From Thermanaerovibrio acidaminovorans DSM 6589 (GTDB lineage Bacteria > Synergistota > Synergistia > Synergistales > Synergistaceae): a DNA stretch of 64,000 bases. The translations under genes were made by a program, and so were the position numbers. Positions 48,296 through 54,869 of this stretch are shown here, in pieces; the first letter of the stretch is position 1; each line of letters starts with the position of its first letter. A model generated the notes under the pieces. It was not told where the DNA came from and searched no databases. It was given only the letters and a program-made list of their open reading frames with translations. The stretch lies in contig NC_013522.1 in assembly GCF_000024905.1 (NCBI RefSeq), positions 62,001 to 126,000 of the forward strand, given 5' to 3'.

Positions 48296-49492
48296 CTATA
48301 GTTCCAGCTCCCTCATGACCGTGTTGAGGTCCTTGTCCCCCCGGCCGGAGAGGTTCACCAGCACGGTGGTGCCATCGCTGAGGGTGGGTAGCAGTTTCAT
48401 GGCGAAGGCCACCGCATGGGCGCTTTCTAGGGCGGGTATTATGCCTTCGTGCCTTGAGAGGGCCAAGAAGCCATCTAGGGCCTCCTGGTCGGTGACCCCT
48501 TCACAGGATATGCGGCCCATGTCCTTGAGGTGCGCCAGCTCGGGTCCAACCCCCGGGTAGTCCAGGCCCGAGGATATGCTGTGAACCCGGCCTGGGTTCC
48601 CGTTTGGGTCGGTGATCACGTAGGTCTTGAAGCCGTGGATGATCGCCGGTTCCCCCCTCATGAGGGAGGCGGCGTGGAGCCCTGAATCGAGCCCTTTGCC
48701 GGCGGGTTCCACCGCGATGAGCTTAACGTCCAGGTCGTCCGTGAAGGCGCTGAATAGCCCCATGGCGTTGCTGCCCCCTCCCACGCAGGCCACCGCGTAG
48801 TGGGGGAGCCGCCCCTCCTCCTTCAGGAACTGCTCCCGGGCCTCGTGGCCTATCACGGACTGGAAGTGGCGCACCATGGTGGGGTAGGGATGGGGGCCCA
48901 CCACGGACCCCAGGAGGTAGAAGGCCTGGGGGTTGGAAGCGTACTCATGGAGGGCCGCGTCCACCGCCTCCTTGAGGGTCCCGTCCCCCTGGGAGACGCT
49001 CACCACCCGGGCCCCCAGGGCCTTCATCCTGGCCACGTTTGCGGCCTGGCGCTGGACGTCCTGGGAGCCCATGAAGACGGTGCACTCAAGCCCCAGGAGG
49101 GCTGCCACGGTGGCGCAGGCGGTGCCGTGCATACCTGCCCCGGTCTCGGCGATGATCTCCTTCTTCCCCATCCGACGGGCGAGCAAACCCTGTCCCAGGG
49201 CATTGTTTATCTTGTGGGCTCCGGTGTGGTTCAGGTCCTCCCGCTTGAGGTACAGCCTGGCCCCCCTGCCCAGGCGGCTGGACAGGTTGGCGCAGAACGT
49301 AAGGGCCGAGGGCCTCCCAACGTAGCGCCGGAGCAGGTCTGTGAGCTCCTGCTGGAACGACGGATCTTCCAGGGCATCTAGAAAGGCCTGATCGAGCTCC
49401 TTCAGCCTGGATCCGATGGATCCGTCCACGAATGCCCCCCCGTACTCCCCGAAGTAGCCTCGCCTGGTCTCGGTCTCCGCATGGTTCCTCAT
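48296..49492 (-). CDS. trpB: Tryptophan synthase beta subunit
   Basis: 398 residues, TrpB1 type. It condenses indole (or indole from TrpA) with serine using PLP. RREDLNHTGAHKINNALGQG-like LKREDLNHTGAHKINNALGQ holds the PLP lysine, ETGAGMHGTACATVAALLGL follows, then the phosphate loop CVGGGSNAMGLFSAF and SAHAVAFAMK. No trpA or other trp genes are visible, so it may use indole salvaged from elsewhere or from a distant trp operon. ATG 49492 follows GAGGAGG. The upstream leader is a complete Trp attenuator with its own promoter. Confidence 0.97.
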   Translation of the reverse strand: MRNHAETETRRGYFGEYGGAFVDGSIGSRLKELDQAFLDALEDPSFQQELTDLLRRYVGRPSALTFCANLSSRLGRGARLYLKREDLNHTGAHKINNALGQGLLARRMGKKEIIAETGAGMHGTACATVAALLGLECTVFMGSQDVQRQAANVARMKALGARVVSVSQGDGTLKEAVDAALHEYASNPQAFYLLGSVVGPHPYPTMVRHFQSVIGHEAREQFLKEEGRLPHYAVACVGGGSNAMGLFSAFTDDLDVKLIAVEPAGKGLDSGLHAASLMRGEPAIIHGFKTYVITDPNGNPGRVHSISSGLDYPGVGPELAHLKDMGRISCEGVTDQEALDGFLALSRHEGIIPALESAHAVAFAMKLLPTLSDGTTVLVNLSGRGDKDLNTVMRELEL

Positions 49493-49584
49493 CTCGTCTT
49501 CCTCCTCTCGATCTCACCTTGGTGTTTTCTAAAGATGAAGGGGGACCACCCCTGTGTAGGATGGCCCCCCGACCTCTTCGGGAT

Positions 49585-49619
49585 AAAAAGGGGGCCGCGG
49601 TCCTCTAGGCCGCGGCCCC
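49585..49619 (-). terminator. Trp attenuator terminator
   Basis: Minus strand: GGGGCCGCGG (49619-49610), loop CCTAGAGGA, CCGCGGCCCC (49600-49591), followed by CTTTTTAT. It lies after the leader peptide and 93 bases before trpB. An alternative pairing of upstream CGGACACCAC with GGTGGGGCCG would break its left arm, the antiterminator expected for this mechanism. Confidence 0.88.
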
Positions 49620-49645
49620 ACCAAGATCCAGTGGTGTCCGCGACC

Positions 49646-49702
49646 TCAGGGGCGCCACCACCAGAAGAGGGAGCTATGGTTGAAGTTGCCGTTCCGGTTC
49701 AT
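49646..49702 (-). CDS. trpL: Trp operon leader peptide (18 residues, three Trp)
   Basis: Minus strand ATG at 49702 encodes MNRNGNFNHSSLFWWWRP followed by TGA. Three consecutive TGG codons are placed so that a stalled ribosome would cover the first arm of the leader structure. When charged tRNA-Trp is scarce the ribosome stalls and the antiterminator forms; when it is plentiful the terminator at 49585-49619 forms. The ribosome site is weak (GATCGAGC). An in-frame ATG at 49717 coincides with the predicted start of transcription. Found by reading the leader; too short for standard gene callers. Confidence 0.85.
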   Translation of the reverse strand: MNRNGNFNHSSLFWWWRP

Positions 49703-49723
49703 GGTATGCTCGATCATGGAGGA

Positions 49724-49752
49724 AGGATACTCCCCGGGGGAGGATCGGTCAA
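49724..49752 (-). promoter_or_regulatory. Promoter of trpL-trpB
   Basis: Minus strand: TTGACC (49752-49747), 17-bp spacer, TATCCT (49729-49724). The start at about 49717 would leave a 15-base 5' leader before trpL. Its -35 box lies six bases from the -35 of the rubrerythrin promoter on the other strand. Confidence 0.7.
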
Positions 49753-49758
49753 CCCCCC

Positions 49759-49787
49759 TTGACAAGTTTGGGCCCCTGGGGTAAATA
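49759..49787 (+). promoter_or_regulatory. Promoter of the rubrerythrin gene
   Basis: TTGACA (49759-49764), 17-bp spacer AGTTTGGGCCCCTGGGG, TAAATA (49782-49787). The -35 and spacer share the words CCCCTTGAC and TTTGGGCCCC with the dtxR-like promoter at 53532. Confidence 0.7.
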
Positions 49788-49854
49788 AAAATCGTTTTAG
49801 ATACCTCGCCCTCCGGGCGGGCATCTCATGAATGAAGAGGAGGAGGATTCGGAC

Positions 49855-50346
49855 ATGAAGACCAACGAGAACCTCATGAGCGCCTTTGCGGGGGAGTCCC
49901 AGGCCAACCGTAAGTACCTGGCCTTCGCCAAGGTGGCGGAGAAGGAGGGGCATAGGCTGGCGGCCAAGATGTTCCTGGCGGCGGCGGAGGCGGAGACCAT
50001 CCACGCCCATGCGCATCTCAAGGCGGCGGGGGGCATAGGGGACACCGCCTCCAACCTGAAGTCCGCGGTGAGCGGCGAGACTTACGAGTTCACCCAGATG
50101 TACCCCCCCTTCATCGACGAGGCCAAGGCGGAGGGCCGGGACGAGGCGGTGCGCACCTTCACCTACGCCAACGAGGCGGAGAAGGTTCACGCCAGGCTCT
50201 TCCAGGAGGTGCTGGACAAGCTGGGTACCGATGACGGGGACGAGTTCTTCGTCTGCACCGTGTGCGGCCACGTCCACAAGGGGACCAGCGCGCCGGAGCA
50301 GTGTCCCATCTGCGGCGCCAAGTCCGCCGCCTACAAGATGGTCTAG
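49855..50346 (+). CDS. Rubrerythrin
   Basis: 163 residues: a di-iron four-helix domain with the paired carboxylate/His motifs (NLMSAFAGESQANRKYLAFA; AAAEAETIHAHAHLKAAGG; AKAEGRDEAVRTFTYANEAE KVH) and a C-terminal rubredoxin-type FeS4 site, CTVCGHVH and CPICGAK. It reduces hydrogen peroxide in anaerobes with electrons from rubredoxin. I chose ATG 49855 because GAGGAGGA is eight bases upstream. The in-frame ATG at 49828 lacks a site. It is followed by the CoA-disulfide reductase gene with its own promoter, giving an oxidative-defence pair. Confidence 0.95.
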   Translation: MKTNENLMSAFAGESQANRKYLAFAKVAEKEGHRLAAKMFLAAAEAETIHAHAHLKAAGGIGDTASNLKSAVSGETYEFTQMYPPFIDEAKAEGRDEAVRTFTYANEAEKVHARLFQEVLDKLGTDDGDEFFVCTVCGHVHKGTSAPEQCPICGAKSAAYKMV

Positions 50347-50408
50347 GGTCCGCTCCCTCCGGAACCTAATACTGCGCCGTGGCTTGCCGGGGACCCTTGA
50401 GGTCCCCG

Positions 50409-50437
50409 TTTACATTTGCCCTCCCTTGGTGTACCCT
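50409..50437 (+). promoter_or_regulatory. Promoter of the CoA-disulfide reductase gene
   Basis: TTTACA (50409-50414), 17-bp spacer, TACCCT (50432-50437). The GGTGTACCCTT around the -10 is identical to that of the dtxR-like promoter (53550-53560), suggesting shared control. Confidence 0.55.
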
Positions 50438-50487
50438 TAGCGCAGCATAAATACCCCCATGGGTATATCTGGTCGGAGGTGGTCCTA

Positions 50488-52185
50488 GTGGCCGGTTCGG
50501 ATTCCAAGCGGGTTGTGGTGGTAGGCGGGGTGGCCTGTGGTGCCAAGGCGGCGTCCAGGCTTAGGCGGCTCAAGCCCCATTGGGATGTCACCATCATTGA
50601 GCGATCCGACACGCTGAGCTACGCCGCGTGCGGCATGCCCTTCTTCCTGGAGGGGGCGGTGCCGGACTTCAAGGAACTGCTCTCCACCCCGGCGGGGGTA
50701 ATAAGGGACGCCAACTTCTTCAGGAACGTCAAGGGGATCCAGGTGCTGACCAACCACCTGGCCTTGGAGGTGGATCGAGCCGCCAAGGTGGTCCGGGCGG
50801 TGGACTCATCCACCGGGGAGAGGAAGGAGATCCCCTACGACAAGCTGGTTCTGGCCACCGGAGCATCTCCTGTGGTGCCGGATCTGCCCGGGGTGGACTT
50901 GGCGGGGGTCAGCCCCCTGTGGACCCCCCGTAACGCGCTGGAGATCCGCTGTGCCCTGGACTCTGGGAATGTCAGTCGGGCGGTGGTGGTGGGGGCCGGA
51001 CTGGTTGGGCTTGAGGCGGCGGAGGCCATGGCCAAGCGGGGCATCAAGGTGACGGTGGTTGAGCTCCTGGACCGGCCGTTGGCGGCCTTGTTGGACGGGG
51101 AGTTCGGTGCCGCCCTGGCCAAGGCGATCCGGTCCTACGGGGTGGAGTTCGTTCCCTGCTGCCGAGTTATGGGCTTCGAGGGGGAGGGAGGTTCCCTCCG
51201 GAGGGTCATCACCGACAAGGGGGACTTCGATGCCCAGCTGGCGCTGGTTAGCGTTGGGGTGCGTCCCAACTCCCAGCTGGCGGCGGACTCGGGCCTCGAG
51301 ATTGGTCCCACCGGGGGCATCAAGGTCGATTCCCACATGATGACCAGCGATCCGGATGTGTACGCCGGCGGCGACTGCGTGGAGACCTTCAATACGGTTA
51401 CGGGACGGCCGGTCAGGCAACCCATGGGCTCCACCGCCAACCGGCATGGTCGGGTGATAGCGGACAACCTGGTGGGGATGGGGACCTGCTTCAACGGTGT
51501 AATCGGCACGGCGGTAATGCGCTTCTTCAACCACACGGTGGGCCGCACGGGCCTTTCGGAGCAGGCCGCCCGGGAGGCGGGGTTTGACCCGGTTGGCGTC
51601 ACCGTCACGGACCCAGACAGGCCCCACTTCATGGCTGGATCCGCCCCGGTGGTGCTAAGGATTCTTGCAGACCGGAACAGCCGCCGGGTCCTGGGGGCCC
51701 AGCTTATCGGAACCGGCCAGGTTGATAAGAGGCTTGACACCTTGGCCTGTGCGGTTTACGGGGGCATGACCGTGGACATGCTGGCGGACATGGACCACGC
51801 CTACGCTCCCCCCTTCTCCTCCGCCCTGGATGTGCTGACCCATGGGGCCAATCACCTTCGCAACAGGCTGGACGGGCTGGTGGAGACCGTGCGCCCCTCG
51901 GAGGTGGCGGCACTGGTGGAGCAGGGGGCGGTGCTCCTGGACGTGAGGGGCCCCGGCGAAGTGGAGGCCCAGGGTCAGCTGCCCTTCGACGGGATCCTCG
52001 CCATCCCCTTGGGGCAGCTGGACAAGCGGATCCAGGAGTTGCCTCGGGGCCGCAAGGTGATCGCCTACTGTAAGGTGTCAGTAAGGGGCTGGGACGCGGT
52101 ATCCATACTGAGGAAGCACGGCTTCCAGGACGTGGCGGTCCTGGAGGGCGGCGTGGTGGGCTGGCCATTCAATCTGCGCAAATAG
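50488..52185 (+). CDS. CoA-disulfide reductase with C-terminal rhodanese domain (CoADR-RHD)
   Basis: 565 residues. FAD-binding VVVVGGVACGAKAASRLRRL, active-site Cys in LSYAACGMPFFLEGAV (near residue 47), a NAD(P)H-binding VVVGAGLVGLEAAEAMAKRG, FAD motif DVYAGGDCVETFNTVTG and a dimerisation domain. Residues about 470-565 are a rhodanese domain with Cys in KVIAYCKVSVRGWDA (near 527). Such enzymes reduce CoA disulfide or CoA persulfide, and some act as polysulfide or NADH oxidases. GTG 50488 follows GGAGGTGG. The frame is open further upstream, but conservation starts here. Confidence 0.92.
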   Translation: MAGSDSKRVVVVGGVACGAKAASRLRRLKPHWDVTIIERSDTLSYAACGMPFFLEGAVPDFKELLSTPAGVIRDANFFRNVKGIQVLTNHLALEVDRAAKVVRAVDSSTGERKEIPYDKLVLATGASPVVPDLPGVDLAGVSPLWTPRNALEIRCALDSGNVSRAVVVGAGLVGLEAAEAMAKRGIKVTVVELLDRPLAALLDGEFGAALAKAIRSYGVEFVPCCRVMGFEGEGGSLRRVITDKGDFDAQLALVSVGVRPNSQLAADSGLEIGPTGGIKVDSHMMTSDPDVYAGGDCVETFNTVTGRPVRQPMGSTANRHGRVIADNLVGMGTCFNGVIGTAVMRFFNHTVGRTGLSEQAAREAGFDPVGVTVTDPDRPHFMAGSAPVVLRILADRNSRRVLGAQLIGTGQVDKRLDTLACAVYGGMTVDMLADMDHAYAPPFSSALDVLTHGANHLRNRLDGLVETVRPSEVAALVEQGAVLLDVRGPGEVEAQGQLPFDGILAIPLGQLDKRIQELPRGRKVIAYCKVSVRGWDAVSILRKHGFQDVAVLEGGVVGWPFNLRK

Positions 52186-52203
52186 GGTAAGCAGGCGTCG
52201 TTT

Positions 52204-52235
52204 TCCGCCCCCCGGCGGGGATCCCGGGGGGCGGA
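52204..52235. terminator. Bidirectional hairpin between convergent genes
   Basis: Perfect 12-bp arms TCCGCCCCCCGG (52204-52215) and CCGGGGGGCGGA (52224-52235). It separates the CoA-disulfide reductase gene from the convergent Lrp gene. There is no clear T tract on either side. Confidence 0.6.
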
Positions 52236-52243
52236 GACCAAAA

Positions 52244-52699
52244 CTAGAGCCTGAGGCCCCCGCTGCGGCTCTTGTATCGCTTTAGGATCAGGTGGGTCTG
52301 GACCCGGGTTATCCCCTTGAGGGAGTAGACGTGGTCCAGCACGAACCGCTCCAGGTCCTCCATGTCCCGGAGGAGGGCGTGCATGTGCAGGGTGCTGGAG
52401 CCGGTCATGAGATAGAGGTTCTCCACCTCGTCCTTCTCCGCCAGGGCGTGGGCCACCGAGTCCAGGTGGAAGGGCTCCACGTCGATCTCGAAGAAGGCGG
52501 ACACGTGCTTGCCGGTTGCCTCGGGGTTTATGGTGACCGTGAAGGCCTCTATTACCCCCTCCTGTCGGAGCCGGTCGATCCGTTCCTTGATGCTAACCCG
52601 GGTGAGGCCGTACTTGCGCCCCAGCTCCGCGTAGCTGATCCTGCCGTCCTCGGTGAGGTCCTGAAGGAGCTTCAAGTCCAGTTGGTCCATCCGCAACAT
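52244..52699 (-). CDS. Lrp/AsnC-family transcriptional regulator
   Basis: 151 residues: an N-terminal helix-turn-helix (about 5-55: LKLLQDLTEDGRISYAELGR, TRVSIKERIDRLRQEGVI) and an ACT-like RAM ligand domain (about 70-145: VSAFFEIDVEPFHLDSVAHA, MTGSSTLHMHALLRDMEDLE). Lrp/AsnC proteins bind amino acids and control amino-acid metabolism or transport. The target is not evident. It faces the CoA-disulfide reductase gene. Confidence 0.93.
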   Translation of the reverse strand: MLRMDQLDLKLLQDLTEDGRISYAELGRKYGLTRVSIKERIDRLRQEGVIEAFTVTINPEATGKHVSAFFEIDVEPFHLDSVAHALAEKDEVENLYLMTGSSTLHMHALLRDMEDLERFVLDHVYSLKGITRVQTHLILKRYKSRSGGLRL

Positions 52700-52764
52700 C
52701 TCCTAACGGTGGTCTCCTGTGAGGGCGCGACAAGACTAACAAAAAAAGGCCAACCTTGGAAGCG

Positions 52765-53250
52765 TCACCGTAACAGCCCCAGCCTGCGGGCCTGGGAGGC
52801 CAGGTGGCCGGAGGTGGCCCTCCCGTCCAGGACCTTGAGCACCAGCAGGGCCCCATCCTCCCCCCGCACGAAGGCGAAGACCGGCACCTCCCGGACCTGG
52901 ATGGCCCGGAAGATCCGATCCCCCGGGTCCACGTAGCCTTGGACCTTGAAGCCCCACTCCCGCCATCGCTCCTCCAGGTACTCCCTGGGAGGGTAAGAGG
53001 TGGAGACCGGGATCACCTTAACCTTCCCCTTGAGCCCCCCCAGGGCCTCCCGGATCCCATCCCGGCAGGACCTGCAACCGGGGGAGAAGAGGATCAGGAG
53101 GGCCCCATCCCCGGGGGACACCAGGGACCTAAGCCTCGCCTTCCCGTGGGAGCCGATGGGGGAGAGGACCGGGTCCTCAATGCGAAGCGGGGCCCCTTGC
53201 GAGGGGGACCAGAACGTAAGCAGCAGGGCAAGACACAGAAGGATCCTCAT
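52765..53250 (-). CDS. Exported thioredoxin-like protein with CRSC motif
   Basis: 161 residues. Signal peptide MRILLCLALLLTFWSPSQGA, then a thioredoxin/AhpC-TSA-like fold with ALLILFSPGCRSCRDGIREA (CxxC at about 58-61) and a cis-Pro region REVPVFAFVRGEDG. It is likely a periplasmic thiol-disulfide or cytochrome-biogenesis type protein. The substrate is unknown. It lies 45 bases downstream of the YjfB-like gene on the minus strand. Confidence 0.75.
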   Translation of the reverse strand: MRILLCLALLLTFWSPSQGAPLRIEDPVLSPIGSHGKARLRSLVSPGDGALLILFSPGCRSCRDGIREALGGLKGKVKVIPVSTSYPPREYLEERWREWGFKVQGYVDPGDRIFRAIQVREVPVFAFVRGEDGALLVLKVLDGRATSGHLASQARRLGLLR

Positions 53251-53264
53251 GGCTGGACAGGGGA

Positions 53265-53287
53265 CCGCCGGGAGATTCCCCCGGCGG
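53265..53287 (-). terminator. Hairpin after the YjfB-like gene
   Basis: Arms CCGCCGGG (53265-53272) and CCCGGCGG (53280-53287), nine bases after the YjfB-like stop on the minus strand. There is no T tract, so it may only partly separate it from the thioredoxin-like gene. Confidence 0.45.
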
Positions 53288-53295
53288 CTTGGACC

Positions 53296-53466
53296 CTAGG
53301 CCTCCACGTTCAGGTTGTTGCCTATCCCCATGCTTCCCAGGAGCTTGTTCAGCATGTCCACCTGGAGGGCCTCGGTGGCCTTTAGGACCTTGTTGGCCGT
53401 GGCGTACTGGATCTGGACCCCGGTCACCGCCTCCCGCTGGGCCTGAAGGGCCGATACCATGTCCAT
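53296..53466 (-). CDS. YjfB-like putative motility peptide
   Basis: 56 residues: MDMVSALQAQREAVTGVQIQ then YATANKVLKATEALQVDMLN, ending in MGIGNNLNVEA. This matches the short YjfB family, whose members are often controlled with flagellar genes but have no known biochemical function. ATG 53466 follows GAGGAGG at normal spacing. The frame is open upstream to 53601 but without similarity. It lies divergent from the dtxR-like gene. Confidence 0.8.
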   Translation of the reverse strand: MDMVSALQAQREAVTGVQIQYATANKVLKATEALQVDMLNKLLGSMGIGNNLNVEA

Positions 53467-53531
53467 TCGCACCACCTCCTCTGGGTCTTCTTGAGAGATT
53501 ATCGTCCCTGGCGGTGAAAAGATAAACCCCC

Positions 53532-53560
53532 TTGACCTTTGGGCCCCGGTGGTGTACCCT
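53532..53560 (+). promoter_or_regulatory. Promoter of the DtxR-type regulator/feo operon
   Basis: TTGACC (53532-53537), 17-bp spacer TTTGGGCCCCGGTGGTG, TACCCT (53555-53560). It shares -35/spacer words with the rubrerythrin promoter and the -10 block with the CoA-disulfide reductase promoter. Confidence 0.6.
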
Positions 53561-53599
53561 TCGGGTGAAGTTTGATGGCTAAAACACGGGAGGTTCCTC

Positions 53600-54256
53600 A
53601 TGTCGTCCAGGCGCTCGGAGGACTACCTGGAGGAGATGCTGCTCCAGGAGATCCAGGGGGGCACCCCCTCGGTCACCGGCCTAGCCAGGGCCCTGGAGGT
53701 GACCAAGGGCACGGTGGTGTCGGTGCTTAAGAAGCTGTCCTCCGAGGGGCTCCTGTCCCATGAGAGGTACGGCACCCCCGCCCTGACCGAGGCGGGCAGG
53801 GCCAGGGCGCTCTCCATCTACCGGAGGCACTACAACCTCGTCTTCTTCTTGGAGCTGCTGGGGGTGGATCAGGACAGGGCCGGCCGGATCGCCTGCGAGA
53901 TGGAGCACCTGCTGGACGATGACTTGGAGGGGCGGATCTTCGCCCTGTCGGAGTTCATCTCCCAGGGGATCAAGGCCTCCGAGGGGTGGGCACGGGAGCT
54001 TCAGGAGAGGCTCTCGAACCCAGGGACCCTGCCCCATCCCCTGTGTCTCGCCGGCTCCCGGACGTGCAGGGTGGTCCGCATCACCGCCGAGGGGCCATTG
54101 AGGAAGCGCCTGATGGAGATGGGGTTCATCCCCGGGGCATCGGTGGAGCTGGCGGGAGAGTCCTGGGATCGGGACCCGCTCAAGGTGAGGCTCCAGGGAC
54201 GGGTGGTGGCGTTGAGGCGGGACGAGGCGTCCCGGGTCTGGGTGACCGAGGCTTAG
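53600..54256 (+). CDS. DtxR/MntR-type metal regulator with FeoA-like C-terminal domain
   Basis: 218 residues: N-terminal winged helix (about 1-65: SEDYLEEMLLQEIQGGTPSV, VTKGTVVSVLKKLSSEGLLS), dimerisation/metal domain (about 66-140: RRHYNLVFFLELLGVDQDRA, GRIACEMEHLLDDDLEGRIF with the E-H ligand pattern) and a FeoA/SH3-like domain (about 145-218: LRKRLMEMGFIPGASVELAG). Such regulators sense Fe2+ or Mn2+ and repress uptake genes. It heads the feo genes and probably controls them and itself. Confidence 0.92.
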   Translation: MSSRRSEDYLEEMLLQEIQGGTPSVTGLARALEVTKGTVVSVLKKLSSEGLLSHERYGTPALTEAGRARALSIYRRHYNLVFFLELLGVDQDRAGRIACEMEHLLDDDLEGRIFALSEFISQGIKASEGWARELQERLSNPGTLPHPLCLAGSRTCRVVRITAEGPLRKRLMEMGFIPGASVELAGESWDRDPLKVRLQGRVVALRRDEASRVWVTEA

Positions 54257-54301
54257 GGCGGATCCCCGCCCACTAGAGAGGGATCGACGGGAGGTGTCGT
54301 C

Positions 54302-54538
54302 ATGTGTCCGCTTTCTTCCGCCCGGGAGGGGGAGGAGTTGTCGGTCATGAGGGTGTCGCTGGACCAGCACGTGGCCCGGCGGCTCGGCGAGATGGGGCTG
54401 GTGAAGGGGGCCTCGGTGAGGCTGGTGAGCCGGGACGAGTCCTCGGTGGTGGTGTCCGTGGGGGGGAGCCGGCTGGCCCTGGGGGGGCAGATGGCCCGTT
54501 GCATATGGGTAAGCCCCTGTGCCCACCGGCGGCCCTGA
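54302..54538 (+). CDS. feoA: FeoA-domain protein, first copy
   Basis: 78 residues, a single FeoA SH3-like domain: VARRLGEMGLVKGASVRLVS and LALGGQMARCIWVSP. FeoA supports the FeoB ferrous iron transporter. GGGAGGTG lies seven bases before the ATG. It is followed after 25 bases by a second FeoA gene. A short AT-rich stretch (ATTTTTTTAAGCGCC) separates them. Confidence 0.88.
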   Translation: MCPLSSAREGEELSVMRVSLDQHVARRLGEMGLVKGASVRLVSRDESSVVVSVGGSRLALGGQMARCIWVSPCAHRRP

Positions 54539-54596
54539 ATTTTTTTAAGCGCCAATAAGTTTTATGCATCAAACAGAAGAGGTGATCGGAGTGGAA

Positions 54597-54869
54597 ATGA
54601 AGCTTCTCTCGGATGTGCCCCTGGGGGGCGTGTGCAGGGTGTCGGGGTTCGCCCAGTCGGGGCCCGTGAAGACCCGGGTGCTCCAGATGGGTCTGGTGCC
54701 CGGCACGGTGGTGGAGGTGATGCGCCCAGCTCCCATGGGGGATCCCATGTCGGTCCGGTTCCGGGGCATGGAGGTGAGCCTGAGGCGTCAGGAGGCCTCG
54801 GCGGTCCGGGTGGAGATGGTGTCCCCCTGCGGGGGTTGCGCCGGCTGCTGCGGGGGGTGCACCATATGA
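54597..54869 (+). CDS. feoA: FeoA-domain protein with Cys-rich tail, second copy
   Basis: 90 residues from ATG 54597 (GTG 54591 and the longer ATG 54564 are alternatives). FeoA core: DVPLGGVCRVSGFAQSGPVK, VLQMGLVPGTVVEVMRPAPM and FRGMEVSLRRQEASAVRVEM. It ends in SPCGGCAGCCGGCTI, five Cys in 11 residues, which could bind iron or an Fe-S cluster. The stop overlaps the feoB start (ATGA). Confidence 0.88.
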   Translation: MKLLSDVPLGGVCRVSGFAQSGPVKTRVLQMGLVPGTVVEVMRPAPMGDPMSVRFRGMEVSLRRQEASAVRVEMVSPCGGCAGCCGGCTI

